Below, in pieces: positions 8,498-17,596 of a stretch of 64,000 nucleotides of DNA. The position numbers were made by a program, and so were the translations under genes. The stretch lies in NCBI RefSeq assembly GCF_001665235.1, contig NZ_LZSC01000041.1:1-64000 (forward strand), given 5' to 3'. Position 1 is the first letter of the stretch. Each line of letters opens with the position of its first letter. The notes under the pieces were generated by a model. It was not told the origin of the DNA. It did not search any database and saw only the letters and a program-made list of their open reading frames with translations. This stretch comes from Mycobacterium sp. 1100029.7. Its GTDB lineage: Bacteria > Actinomycetota > Actinomycetes > Mycobacteriales > Mycobacteriaceae.

Positions 8498-9372
8498 TTC
8501 GTCACCTGGTCGAGCTTGGCGATCCGGTATTGGCCTTCGTCGAGGGCCATTTTCACGCGGAGCCGGTAGCCGGTCTCGTTCTGCGATTCATCGGAGGCCA
8601 CTTTGACGCGCATGGCCACCAGCACTTCGACGGTGCCGTCGGGATTGTTGCGTTCGACCGCGGCCCGCACATCCGAAACCTGGACGTGGACATTCGCCGA
8701 CTGATAGGCCTGCACGAGCATGCCGGTGTACATCATCGCCTGCTCACGGAAACCCCCAGTGCCGCACTCGATGATCTTCTGCTCACTGGCGACCATCGCG
8801 TTGCTGTCGGGTGCCTGCGTGGCCGATACGCACTCGATCGCGGCCTTGAGCGCCGCGGCGTTGTTGCGCGCGATCGCCTGGCTCTGGTCGTGGTAGCGCA
8901 ACGCCAGATAACCGCCGGCGCCGAGGGCACCGGCCAGCAACACCAGGGCCGCGGCAATGCCGGCCAGCCATCCGCGGGTCAACCGAGACGGCGAGCGCGC
9001 GCCGTCGTGCGGCTCCGCTTCAGCGGCCGGGTCGGCGGCTTCGGTTTCGGCTTCGGTCTCACGGGCCGGGTCAGCGGCTTCAGTCGCAGCGGCCGGGTCA
9101 GTTTCGGTCTCAGCGGCCGGCGCTACCTCGGAGGCGGCTTCGGGCTGCACAGCGGCTTCGGTTTCGGCTTCAGTCTCAGCGGCCGGCACCGCAGTTGTCG
9201 TCGTCTCGGCGCCGACCTCGGATTCCGAAGAATCCTCGGCCGTCACAGTGGTGTTGCTCTCGTCGGCGACGTCGTTCGATTCCTCAGAAATCTTCGGCCG
9301 TCTCCGACGCAGACGACTAAGCATCGACATCGGTGGTGGGTTCAGCCGGCTGGCGCCAGCATCTCCTTCCAT
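8494..9372 (-). CDS. Mce-associated membrane protein with acidic repeat tail
   Basis: A 292-residue protein. Residues about 30-125 are an acidic low-complexity region rich in Glu, Ala and Thr (repeats of ETEAE, EAADPA); then basic RLTRG precedes a transmembrane helix (about 132-155) and a periplasmic Mce-associated domain of about 130 residues. The start used here overlaps mce1F by 31 bases. MSMLSRLRRRR at codons 15-17 offers later starts. It is the positional equivalent of Rv0175. The acidic tail is probably cytoplasmic; its length is likely to vary between strains because the DNA is repetitive. Confidence 0.8.
   Translation of the reverse strand: MEGDAGASRLNPPPMSMLSRLRRRRPKISEESNDVADESNTTVTAEDSSESEVGAETTTTAVPAAETEAETEAAVQPEAASEVAPAAETETDPAAATEAADPARETEAETEAADPAAEAEPHDGARSPSRLTRGWLAGIAAALVLLAGALGAGGYLALRYHDQSQAIARNNAAALKAAIECVSATQAPDSNAMVASEQKIIECGTGGFREQAMMYTGMLVQAYQSANVHVQVSDVRAAVERNNPDGTVEVLVAMRVKVASDESQNETGYRLRVKMALDEGQYRIAKLDQVTK
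9010..9200. repeat. Imperfect repeats encoding Glu/Ala/Thr-rich tail
   Basis: Within the Mce-associated gene, units related to GGCTTCGGTTTCGGCTTC and TCAGCGGCCGGG recur several times over about 190 bases, encoding ETEAETEA and AAETETDPA repeats on the minus strand. Period is irregular (6 and longer units). It is coding low complexity rather than an intergenic element. Confidence 0.6.
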
Positions 9373-10892
9373 CCGTCGTCTCCTGTTTTGGTCGAGTTCT
9401 CGACGGAGTATTTGACGCCGTCGGGCCCTACCAGTTCACCGCTTTGGGGACTATATACCGCCGAGGGGGGTCCGCCGGGCGTGTAAACACACGGGTTGGG
9501 CTGCTGTCCGTTGCACTGAACGCTACCGGAACCGGGTCGGGTCAACGGGTCACTGGTCGGCGGCGGCGTCCCCGCGACGCGGTCCGAAGGAGCCGGGTTG
9601 AGTCCGGTGTTGATCGACGGCGCCGGGATCACCATGCCCGGGCGCACCGACTGATCACAGCGCGCGGACGGCGCCGGGCAGGTGAGGATCTGATTCGGGT
9701 CACCGAACCACGGGTTCGTACCGGCGGGAACATACGGCCGGGGGTCGCGGCACTCGCGCGGCGTGGCCGCCCGCTTGCCGGGGATGTCGGTACACGGGAT
9801 GTTGCGCGATCCACGCACGCTGTTGGCCGGTGTGTCCATCGGGATCTTGCAGTACGTCCCCGTCGGCAGCGGCTGCATGCTGGTGTCGGCCGGCGACCGC
9901 CACTCCGGCGCCGGAATGAAGCCGGTCAGGCATGGCGGCGGCTGGTTGATCGACAACGCCAGGTCGAGTGCGGCCTGGTTCGGGAACGGCGCGGCCACCG
10001 TCTGCGCGATCGAGGCGCCCTGCGGCAGGAACACCAGCACCTGCTCCAGCCCGGTGTGGTACCGCTTCAGCAGATCGAACACGACCTCGAGGTTCGCCAG
10101 CGTCTGCGGCAGCGATTCGCGCACATCGCTGAACACCGAGCTGACCTGATCCGCAGTCGGCGCGGCTTGCGACAGAATGCTTTTCACGTTCTGGTCGCGC
10201 GCCGCGGCTTGCGCGGACAGCGTGTTCAGGTTGCGCGCCCAGCGCTCGATTGCGCTGTTCGACTTCACCTGACTGTCCAGGATGCCGCCGGAGTTCTGGA
10301 TGATGTCGTTGACGTTGGTGATGTTGGTGTGGAAGTCACCGACGATGGCCTGGGTCGAGTCGACCAGGCGCTGCAGCGCCGGACCGAGCCCACCCACCGA
10401 TTCCGCGGTCTCGTCGAGCAGCGTGCCGATCTTGTCCTTGGGCAGCACCGACAGCCCACGGTTGGCAGTGTCCAGGGCCGGCCCGATCTCGGCGGGAACG
10501 GTGCCCTTGGTGATGGTCTGCCCGTCGGCGAGATACTTCCCCGGATTTCCGTTCGACACGATGTCCAGATACTGCTCACCGACCGCCGACACCGAGTGCA
10601 CGTTGGCCACCGCGTCGACCGGGATCTTGTACTTGCTGTCGATGCTCATCGTCGCTTCGGCGCCGTGCTCGGTGGGCTCGACGTCGGTGACCTTGCCGAT
10701 CGTGATGCCGCGATAGGTCACGTTGGCCGTCGGGTACAGCCCGCCCGATGCCGGCAACTCGGCCTTCAGCGAATACCGGCCGATCCCCATCAGGCTGGGG
10801 ACCTGCAGGTAATAGATGCCGAGCACCAGCAGCGAGACGACCGTCAGGACAAGGAACAACCACAGCTGGCGTCGGATGAATGGAGTCAGCAA
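9342..10892 (-). CDS. mce1F: Mce-family protein Mce1F
   Basis: A 516-residue substrate-binding-type protein of the Mce1 lipid importer. An N-terminal membrane anchor (residues about 8-28) is followed by a single MlaD/MCE domain (residues about 36-115, with YPTANVTYRGITIGKV), a long helical region with DxxxRE-type repeats to about residue 280, and a Pro-rich C-terminal tail. The start is TTG, overlapping the end of mce1E by 7 bases; the reading MLTPFIRRQL matches the family N-terminus. Last of the six mce genes. Mce1 is associated with fatty-acid/mycolic-acid uptake in M. tuberculosis. Confidence 0.92.
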   Translation of the reverse strand: MLTPFIRRQLWLFLVLTVVSLLVLGIYYLQVPSLMGIGRYSLKAELPASGGLYPTANVTYRGITIGKVTDVEPTEHGAEATMSIDSKYKIPVDAVANVHSVSAVGEQYLDIVSNGNPGKYLADGQTITKGTVPAEIGPALDTANRGLSVLPKDKIGTLLDETAESVGGLGPALQRLVDSTQAIVGDFHTNITNVNDIIQNSGGILDSQVKSNSAIERWARNLNTLSAQAAARDQNVKSILSQAAPTADQVSSVFSDVRESLPQTLANLEVVFDLLKRYHTGLEQVLVFLPQGASIAQTVAAPFPNQAALDLALSINQPPPCLTGFIPAPEWRSPADTSMQPLPTGTYCKIPMDTPANSVRGSRNIPCTDIPGKRAATPRECRDPRPYVPAGTNPWFGDPNQILTCPAPSARCDQSVRPGMVIPAPSINTGLNPAPSDRVAGTPPPTSDPLTRPGSGSVQCNGQQPNPCVYTPGGPPSAVYSPQSGELVGPDGVKYSVENSTKTGDDGWKEMLAPAG

Positions 10893-12061
10893 TTCCTGTC
10901 CCCCCTTTCCACCAGCGGGCCGCCGGGCGCGTCATTCGGGTTCGGCGTGTAGCGGACGTCGGGGATCATCGTCTCCGGGTCGCGGCCGAACGACTGCTCG
11001 AGTGCCCGCAGCGCGCCCGACAACCCGGTTCCGGTAAGGAACGCGTTGTCGACGGAGCTGTAGGTCACGTCGAGGGTCAGCGAGATGTTGATGTAGTCGC
11101 CGCGGAACATCTTCGGCACGGTGTCGATGTCGAACGGCTGCGTCAGGATCAGCTTCAGCGCGCCGATCAGATACGGCGAGGAGCGGCCGAGTTCTTTCAG
11201 CGGGCATTGCAATGCCTGCAGGTCGGTGTGCAGCGGCGCCCGGGCCTCCGACAAGTACTGATCGGCCGACTGGCTCAGCCGTCCCACCGAGTCGACGGCG
11301 TTGATCAGCAGGTTCTTGGTGTCGGCGAAGTGCTTGATCAACGGCGGGAGGTCGGTGAGCACCCGATCCAGGACGTCCGCTCGGCCTCCGACGTAGGTCA
11401 GCAACCGGTTGGTCGAGTCGATCGCATGCGTGATGTCGTCACGCTGCTGGTTGAGCTGGGCGGTGAAGGTGTCCAGCTTGCCCAGGAAGGACCGGATCTG
11501 TTCGCCCCGGCCGTTGAAGATGTTGTAGACCTCGTTCTGCAGCACTTCCAGGTTCGGGATGCCGCCGCCGCGCAGGATCAGCGACAGGCTGGCCAGGGTC
11601 TGCTCGGTGGTCGGATACGAGGACGAATTCTTCAGCGGAATGGTGTCGCCGTTGCGCAACAGGTCTTGCGACGGGTTGGGCGGTGCGGCCAGCTCGACGT
11701 GCTGAGAACCCAGCAGCGACGTCTGGCCGATCCTCGCGATCGCGTTCTTCGGCAGCTTGACGGTGTTCTTCACTCCCAGCGTCAGGGTGGCCACCCAGTT
11801 CCTCAACTCGATCTTCTTGATCGAGCCGACGAACACGTCCGCGACCATCACCTTGCTGTTGCCGTTGATCGCCAGGGTGTCGGGCACCTGCACATAGATG
11901 GTGTAGGCCCCGGACCCACTGCCGGGACCACCCGGGATCGCCACGTTGGAGATACCGCGCCACCCGCAGGAGCTCAGCACCATCGCGACTGCCAGCAGCA
12001 CCATCGCCTGCCAGGTCCGGCGGCGAATCAGCGCGCTCGCCGCGCGCATCACCCCGGTCAC
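10886..12061 (-). CDS. lprK: Mce-family lipoprotein Mce1E (LprK)
   Basis: A 391-residue lipoprotein. The signal region ends in the lipobox LSSC (cysteine about residue 32), as expected for the E subunit, the only lipidated one of the six. The MCE domain spans about residues 48-130 (YTIYVQVPDTLAINGNSKVMVADVFVG), followed by a coiled, helix-rich region. It starts with GTG in a 4-base overlap with mce1D. It probably anchors the Mce hexamer to the outer face of the membrane. Confidence 0.92.
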   Translation of the reverse strand: MTGVMRAASALIRRRTWQAMVLLAVAMVLSSCGWRGISNVAIPGGPGSGSGAYTIYVQVPDTLAINGNSKVMVADVFVGSIKKIELRNWVATLTLGVKNTVKLPKNAIARIGQTSLLGSQHVELAAPPNPSQDLLRNGDTIPLKNSSSYPTTEQTLASLSLILRGGGIPNLEVLQNEVYNIFNGRGEQIRSFLGKLDTFTAQLNQQRDDITHAIDSTNRLLTYVGGRADVLDRVLTDLPPLIKHFADTKNLLINAVDSVGRLSQSADQYLSEARAPLHTDLQALQCPLKELGRSSPYLIGALKLILTQPFDIDTVPKMFRGDYINISLTLDVTYSSVDNAFLTGTGLSGALRALEQSFGRDPETMIPDVRYTPNPNDAPGGPLVERGDRNC

Positions 12062-13671
12062 TGGCCCAGCCCTGCGTCAACCGGCGACGGCGGACCGCCG
12101 GCGTTCGGCGCCGGGGCCACCACCGGTGCGGGCACCGGAGCCACCGGCCCCGGAATAACTCCCGGTCCCGGCGCCGGCGGCTGGATCGGCGTCGGCGCGC
12201 GCAGCCCGATGGGCGGCACGATCGGGTTTTCGTCGTAGGCGTTCGGCGGACCGGGCGGGGTCTGGTACTGCGACTGGACCGGTTCGATGTTGGGGCCACC
12301 CATCAGTTCGGAAAGCGAGTCGGGGGTCATCAGGCCCGCGGTGATCGGACCGACCTGCTGGCCCTGCATCCCCGGCGCGACGATCCAGCCCTGCTGCGTA
12401 TTGCGGTGCGAGGTCGGCGTGTCGGGCACCCAGATGCCGGGGACCGTCGTGTCCTTGTAGCCGTTCGGCGGATGCAGCCGGTCCTCGGAGTAGGCGACCT
12501 CCTTGGGCAACGTCTCCGCGGTGCTGAACGCGTTGATTCCGAAGGGCAGGTAGTTGAACTTGATCGCGTCCAGGACCGGCGCCAGGTATTGCGCGCACAA
12601 TTCGGCCGACTCCTGATACCCCAGCCGGCTACCGGCCTGGATCGAGCTGCAGATGAACTGCATCGGGTTCGCGAAGTTGGTGATCGCCGGAATCGCGACG
12701 ACCGATCCGTGCGACGGGTGATAGATCTGGTTGATGTTGGAGGCCGCTGTCGGCAGCACGTGCAGCGCGGTCTCCAAGCCGTTCAGCGGATCCGGCTGCA
12801 GCAGGGTGTTCGTCGCGGTAGCCAGATTGTTGATGTCGGTCGACAACACCTCGCGGTTCTTGTTCAGCCACGGTCGCACGGTGCTCAGCAGACCGTCGAA
12901 CTGCTGGAGGGCGTTGTTCAGAGCACCGTCGGACGAAGCCAGCCGGCCCGTGACGTCGGCCAGGTTCTGATTCAGAGCGACGAACTGCGCGTCGTCCTGG
13001 TGCAGCGCGTTGACGAACAGCGCCAGGCTGCGCACCACGGCGAAGAAGTCGCCGCGGCCTTCGTTCAGCGCGGTCAACGCCGACGACAGACTGTTCAGCG
13101 CGGTGTTGATCTGCTTGCTCTTGCCGGCCAGCCCGTCGGCGAACGACGTGATGACCTCACCGAACGGTCCGGTCGGCTGTTCCTTGGTCGGACCCAGCTT
13201 CGAGATGATGTTGGTGATGCTGTTGCGCAGCTCGTCCCACTCGACCGGCACCTGGGTGCGCTCTTCGGGGATCACGGCGTTGTCGCTGAGCACCGGGCCG
13301 CCCTTGTACGGCGGCTCCAGCTGGATCGCGCGCGAGGCCACCAGCGTGGGGTTGAGGATCACCGCGGAGGCGTTGGCCGGGACCTTGTACTTGTTTTCGT
13401 AGTGGAAGGTCACCTTCATCTTGTCGCCGACCGGCTCGATGTTGTCGATCGCGCCGACCCGCAGGCCCATGATCTGGACCTTGTCCCCCTTGTAGAGGGC
13501 GTTGGCCGCCGGGAAGTAGGCGACCACGGTGTTGTTGGTGAGCTTCTCGTACAGCCGGTAGCCGACATAGCCGACGACCAATGCCACCACCACGATCAGT
13601 GAACCGATGATCACCGTCGTCCGGGAAAACTTCGGGAGCCGCACGTTGCGGATGTCAAAGATGGTGGTCAA
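12058..13671 (-). CDS. mce1D: Mce-family protein Mce1D
   Basis: A 537-residue Mce protein. Membrane anchor at residues about 17-40, MCE domain about 45-125 (VVAYFPAANALYKGDKVQIMGLRVG), helical region to about 300, then a Pro/Gly-rich tail with many PxP turns in the last 90 residues. Start and stop overlap the neighbours by 4 bases on both sides, so translation is coupled through the mce set. It forms part of the predicted Mce1A-F hexamer. Confidence 0.92.
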   Translation of the reverse strand: MTTIFDIRNVRLPKFSRTTVIIGSLIVVVALVVGYVGYRLYEKLTNNTVVAYFPAANALYKGDKVQIMGLRVGAIDNIEPVGDKMKVTFHYENKYKVPANASAVILNPTLVASRAIQLEPPYKGGPVLSDNAVIPEERTQVPVEWDELRNSITNIISKLGPTKEQPTGPFGEVITSFADGLAGKSKQINTALNSLSSALTALNEGRGDFFAVVRSLALFVNALHQDDAQFVALNQNLADVTGRLASSDGALNNALQQFDGLLSTVRPWLNKNREVLSTDINNLATATNTLLQPDPLNGLETALHVLPTAASNINQIYHPSHGSVVAIPAITNFANPMQFICSSIQAGSRLGYQESAELCAQYLAPVLDAIKFNYLPFGINAFSTAETLPKEVAYSEDRLHPPNGYKDTTVPGIWVPDTPTSHRNTQQGWIVAPGMQGQQVGPITAGLMTPDSLSELMGGPNIEPVQSQYQTPPGPPNAYDENPIVPPIGLRAPTPIQPPAPGPGVIPGPVAPVPAPVVAPAPNAGGPPSPVDAGLGQ

Positions 13672-15257
13672 TTCTGGCTACCTCCCGTGACACCACTACC
13701 GCCCGATCCGCCCGGGTTGATGAACGGCGCCGGCAACTGGTTGCCCGGTCCGGGCGGGGCCGCGGGGCCCGGCGGGAAGCCTGGCGCGAAGGTCGAGGGC
13801 GGCGGCGTCGGACCGGCCGGGCCCAGGTTCTCGGTGCGCGCTCCCGGCGGCGCCTGCGTGGGCAGCGGCACCGGCGTGCCGGGCACGTTCGGCGGCGGGT
13901 CACCCGGACGCCCGGCGATGTTGATGCCCGGGGTCGGCGGCAGGCCATCCGGGTTCGGCGGCGACGTCGCGACGTCGACCGGCGCCGGGAAGCCGGGTCC
14001 ACCGAACGGTCCCATCGCGGCACCGGCACAGGGCAGTGGGTTCCACGGCCGCGGCAGGCCCTCGTCACCGACGGTGACGTTGCCTCCGGGGTTGGCCGGC
14101 GTGTACGAGCACGGCGATCCGGGCGGGATGGCCGGACCCGGGTGATCCGGCGTGCCTTCCAGGACCGGCGGGGCCGGCGGCGGCGCGCCGTTCGGGAAAC
14201 GCGTGCCGTTGGGGTCGGGCCAGCGGTATTCCGGCAGACCGGCACCGCGCCAGAAGTTCTCCGGATCGATGCCGCGCTTCTTGAACGCCGCATCCACCCA
14301 GGGCTGGATGATCTGGTACAGCGCCAGGTTGTGCAGGACGACCTTGAAGAAGGGGCCCGACGCGATCGCCTCGTTCAGGGACGGCAGGAACTTGCCGACC
14401 TCGGTCAGGCCGTCGGCGACGTCCTGTCGGCGCTCGACCAGGATCTGGCTGACCGTGCGCAGCTGCTCGAGCACGTGGTTGAGGTTCGGGTTGTCGTTGA
14501 TCAGGCCCTTGACCTGCTCCGAGAAGGCGGCGACGTTGCTCAGCAGCGCGTTGATGGCCTGCCCGCGTTCGTTGAAGGCGGCCAGCAGGGTCTTGGCGTT
14601 GACCAACAGCCGGTCGACCTGCTCGCTGCGGTCGCCGAGCACGCTGGCCACCTGGTTGGCCTGGGCCAGCAGATGCTTGACGTCCGCGTCGCGCTTACCG
14701 ACCGTGTCGGAGAACTTGGCGACGCCGTCGAGCGCGGCACTGAGGTGCGGGTAGGTCTGGTCGATGGTCTGCGAGAGCACGTGCAGTGACTCTTTGACCG
14801 TGTCGATGTTCCAGCCGGAGGCGGCCTTGGTGACGTCGAAGAACGCGTCGTAGATCTGATAGGGAGTGGTGCTCTGACCGATCGGCAACGTGGCCCCGGG
14901 CCGTAGCGCCTGGTTGCCGCGCGCCTCGATCTCCATGACCTTCTTGCCGAGGATGGTGTCGGTGCGGATCGCCAACCGGCTCTCGGTGCCGATGGTGTTG
15001 GTGCCGATCGAGAACTTCATCTGGACGTGGTCGCCGTCGATCGAGAGGCCCTCGACCTTGCCGACGTCCATGCCGGCGATGCGTACCTTGTCGCCGACGG
15101 CGATCCCGCCGGAGTCGGAGAACTGCCCGTAGTAAGCCGGCTTGGCGAACAGGATGGGGACGGTGGTGAAGCTCTGCCCGACACCGATCACCAGCACCAT
15201 GACCACGATGCCCATCAGGCCGAGCCGGAGCCGGTTCGGGGGTTCTAGCGTTCTCAT
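13668..15257 (-). CDS. mce1C: Mce-family protein Mce1C
   Basis: A 529-residue Mce protein starting MRTLEPPNRLRLG. This ATG is chosen because it gives the 4-base overlap used by its neighbours; an in-frame codon 12 bases earlier is possible. Anchor helix at about 13-30, MCE domain about 35-115 (YYGQFSDSGGIAVGDKVRIAGMDVG), helical segment to about 300, and a very long Pro/Gly-rich tail (about 170 residues) at the C-terminus. Confidence 0.92.
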   Translation of the reverse strand: MRTLEPPNRLRLGLMGIVVMVLVIGVGQSFTTVPILFAKPAYYGQFSDSGGIAVGDKVRIAGMDVGKVEGLSIDGDHVQMKFSIGTNTIGTESRLAIRTDTILGKKVMEIEARGNQALRPGATLPIGQSTTPYQIYDAFFDVTKAASGWNIDTVKESLHVLSQTIDQTYPHLSAALDGVAKFSDTVGKRDADVKHLLAQANQVASVLGDRSEQVDRLLVNAKTLLAAFNERGQAINALLSNVAAFSEQVKGLINDNPNLNHVLEQLRTVSQILVERRQDVADGLTEVGKFLPSLNEAIASGPFFKVVLHNLALYQIIQPWVDAAFKKRGIDPENFWRGAGLPEYRWPDPNGTRFPNGAPPPAPPVLEGTPDHPGPAIPPGSPCSYTPANPGGNVTVGDEGLPRPWNPLPCAGAAMGPFGGPGFPAPVDVATSPPNPDGLPPTPGINIAGRPGDPPPNVPGTPVPLPTQAPPGARTENLGPAGPTPPPSTFAPGFPPGPAAPPGPGNQLPAPFINPGGSGGSGVTGGSQN

Positions 15258-16294
15258 TGCGGCGTGCACCTACCCGTGGGCTGCTGGAACAGCCGGACCG
15301 TACGAACCGGGCCACCACCCTGCAGACCATTGATCTTCAGCGTGATGTCGCAGGCGTAGAAGTTCACGAAGTCTCCATAGGAGCCGATGGCGCGCCCGAT
15401 CATGTTCAGCGCGGTCGGCACCTTCTTGAAGTAGTCCTGCAGCTGGTCTTGCTGGTCGATCAGCGGCTGCTGGATCCCGTCCAGGTAGTTGAGGGTCTTG
15501 TGCAGCAACGCGCGGTCCTCGCCCAGCAGGTCGGCCACCGTCCCGGCGGCATTGCTGATGTGCGCGGTCCCACCGGCCAGCTGGTCCTTGTGGTCCTTGA
15601 GCCCGGTGATCAGCACCTCGAGGTTGTTGACGGTCTGGTCGAACTGCTGGCGGTGCCGGACCGTGGTGTCCAGGACGATGTTCAGGTTCTTGATGACCTC
15701 GCCGATCGCCTGGTCACGCTCACCGATCTGGGAGGTCAGCTGTGCGGTGTTGTCGAGGATGTCGTTGATCGTGCCGCCCTGCCCCTGGAACACCGTGATC
15801 AGCGCGGTCGCGATGGTGTTGACCTTCTCCGGATCCAGCGCCCGGAACAGCGGCTTGAACCCACCGATCAGCGCGTCCAGGTCGAGTGCCGGCGAGGTGT
15901 GCGACAGCGGGATGAATCCACCGGGGGCCAGCACCTTGTCGGCGCCTTCGCCGTCGCCGCGCTTGAGCTCCAGATACCGGTTGCCGATCAGGTCGAGATA
16001 GCGGATCTGGGCGGTCGTCGACTGGTACAGCGGAACCGAGCGGTCGACGTTGAATTTCACCCGGGCGCGCTTGCCGCCGTCGACCAGCTCCACGCTGTCG
16101 ACCTTGCCGATCTCCACTCCGGAGGCACGTACGAATTGGCCCTGGCGCAGCCCGCTGATGTTGCTGAACTCGGCGGAATACGCGTTGGTGCGGTCGAACC
16201 GCATCTGGCCGAACACCACGACGATCATCACAGTGAACAGCAGCAGCACCAGGGAGAAGATGCTGAGTCGGATGAGGGTACCGGTGATTTTCAT
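15254..16294 (-). CDS. mce1B: Mce-family protein Mce1B
   Basis: A 346-residue Mce protein and the shortest of the set. It starts MKITGTLIRLSIFSLVLLLF, with the membrane anchor at residues 8-28, an MCE domain about 35-115 (YSAEFSNISGLRQGQFVRASGVEIG), and a helical C-terminal region without a Pro-rich tail. It shares ATGA overlaps with mce1A and mce1C. Confidence 0.92.
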   Translation of the reverse strand: MKITGTLIRLSIFSLVLLLFTVMIVVVFGQMRFDRTNAYSAEFSNISGLRQGQFVRASGVEIGKVDSVELVDGGKRARVKFNVDRSVPLYQSTTAQIRYLDLIGNRYLELKRGDGEGADKVLAPGGFIPLSHTSPALDLDALIGGFKPLFRALDPEKVNTIATALITVFQGQGGTINDILDNTAQLTSQIGERDQAIGEVIKNLNIVLDTTVRHRQQFDQTVNNLEVLITGLKDHKDQLAGGTAHISNAAGTVADLLGEDRALLHKTLNYLDGIQQPLIDQQDQLQDYFKKVPTALNMIGRAIGSYGDFVNFYACDITLKINGLQGGGPVRTVRLFQQPTGRCTPQ

Positions 16295-17592
16295 GGGTTG
16301 ATCGTGTTATCCCCTACCTGACGGCCCCAGACGTATTCGATCGCGTAGGGCGAACCGGTGTCGAGGTGGTTGTACGGCGCGATGCTGTTGCCGGTGTCCA
16401 TCACCAACTCGGGTGCGGGCCAGAGGTCATGCGTGATGTGCTGCCAGCAACCCGGCGCACCGCCGGGGCCACCACGGGCGTTCACCCGCGGCAGATTCTC
16501 CGGATAGATGTAGGGGTTCGGTGCGCCACCGACCACGCCTGCCAGGCCGCCGACCAGGCTGGCGATCGTGGCCACCGCCGAGACCGGGTTGGCCAGCAGG
16601 CCCAGGCCGGAGAGCGCCTCGGTGTGGGCGTTCAGTGAGTAGCCGTTGCCCGCGAGGAACGACGCGGCCTTGGGCTCGATGTCGTGGTAGTTGCGCAGCG
16701 TGCAGTAGATCGCCGGGCTGTAGGTGTCCAGCAGCTGCGCCGTCGGCACCAGATCCTGTGCGCCGCGCGCCAGATACGGGCCGCCCTTCTCGAAGATCTC
16801 CGCGCCGGTGTTGCCGAACCCGGCGGCCGCCAGCAGCGCCTGGTCGAGATCCTTCTGCTGCTGGTTGATCGTGCGCGAGGTGACGACGGCGTTGTTGAGG
16901 AAGTCGAACAGGTCGGGCGAGGCGTCGGCGTAGGTGTCGCCGAGACCGGCCAGCTGCTGGATGTCGTGGCGGATCTGCGGCATCTGTGGGTTGACGTCGT
17001 CGAGGACGGCGTTGCCGTTGACGATCGACTGCCCGAACTTGTCGCCGAGGCCGGCCAGCGACTGCGCGGCCGCACTCAGCGTCAGGTTCAGCTTGACCGG
17101 GTCCACCTTCTCCGAGATCGAGGTGATGGTCTGGAACAGCGTGTTGATCTCCGTTGTCACCGACCGGGCGTCGATCACCGACGACGCGGACAGCTTCTGC
17201 GGTGACGGGCTGGACGGTGTCGTCAGCGACACATACTTGCCGCCGAACACCGTCGTGGCCTTGATGTCGGCGTTGACGTTGGACGGGATCAGCGACAGAT
17301 ACCGGGGGTAGACGTCCAGGGTGAACTTGGCCGCCGGCTTCCCGTCCCGCACGATCTCGGAGATGGTGTCCACCCGGCCGATCTCGACCCCGTTGTAGGT
17401 GACCTTGGATCCCGGGTCCATGACCAGTCCGGCCCGGGCCGCCAGCATGGTCAGCTTCGTCTTGGGGGTGAAGTCACCGCGGAACTGTCCGTAGACCAGC
17501 ACGAAGATGATCGCCGCGATGACGAGCAGGCCGATGCCCGCCAGCTTGTACGGCGGGGTCCGCGATTCGTTGATCTTGCCGGGGCGTGCCAT
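16291..17592 (-). CDS. mce1A: Mce-family protein Mce1A
   Basis: A 433-residue first Mce subunit. Basic N-terminus, anchor helix about residues 15-35, MCE domain about 42-125 (LVMDPGSKVTYNGVEIGRV), then a long helical domain. This is the subunit of M. tuberculosis historically linked to mammalian cell entry; the accepted role is as the substrate-binding ring of a lipid importer. Separated from yrbE1B by only 4 bases. Confidence 0.92.
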   Translation of the reverse strand: MARPGKINESRTPPYKLAGIGLLVIAAIIFVLVYGQFRGDFTPKTKLTMLAARAGLVMDPGSKVTYNGVEIGRVDTISEIVRDGKPAAKFTLDVYPRYLSLIPSNVNADIKATTVFGGKYVSLTTPSSPSPQKLSASSVIDARSVTTEINTLFQTITSISEKVDPVKLNLTLSAAAQSLAGLGDKFGQSIVNGNAVLDDVNPQMPQIRHDIQQLAGLGDTYADASPDLFDFLNNAVVTSRTINQQQKDLDQALLAAAGFGNTGAEIFEKGGPYLARGAQDLVPTAQLLDTYSPAIYCTLRNYHDIEPKAASFLAGNGYSLNAHTEALSGLGLLANPVSAVATIASLVGGLAGVVGGAPNPYIYPENLPRVNARGGPGGAPGCWQHITHDLWPAPELVMDTGNSIAPYNHLDTGSPYAIEYVWGRQVGDNTINP

Positions 17593-17596
17593 GGCG

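Noticed and set aside
9010..9200. Possible CRISPR-like repeat array
   Set aside because: The repeats are short, imperfect, in frame and encode an acidic tail; no spacers or cas genes.
9333..10952. 539-residue plus-strand frame
   Set aside because: Antisense to mce1F, with Arg-rich, motif-free sequence.
10880..13602. Long plus-strand frames (452 and 398 residues) across mce1D/E
   Set aside because: They run antisense to well-supported mce genes, lack motifs and have shadow-type composition.
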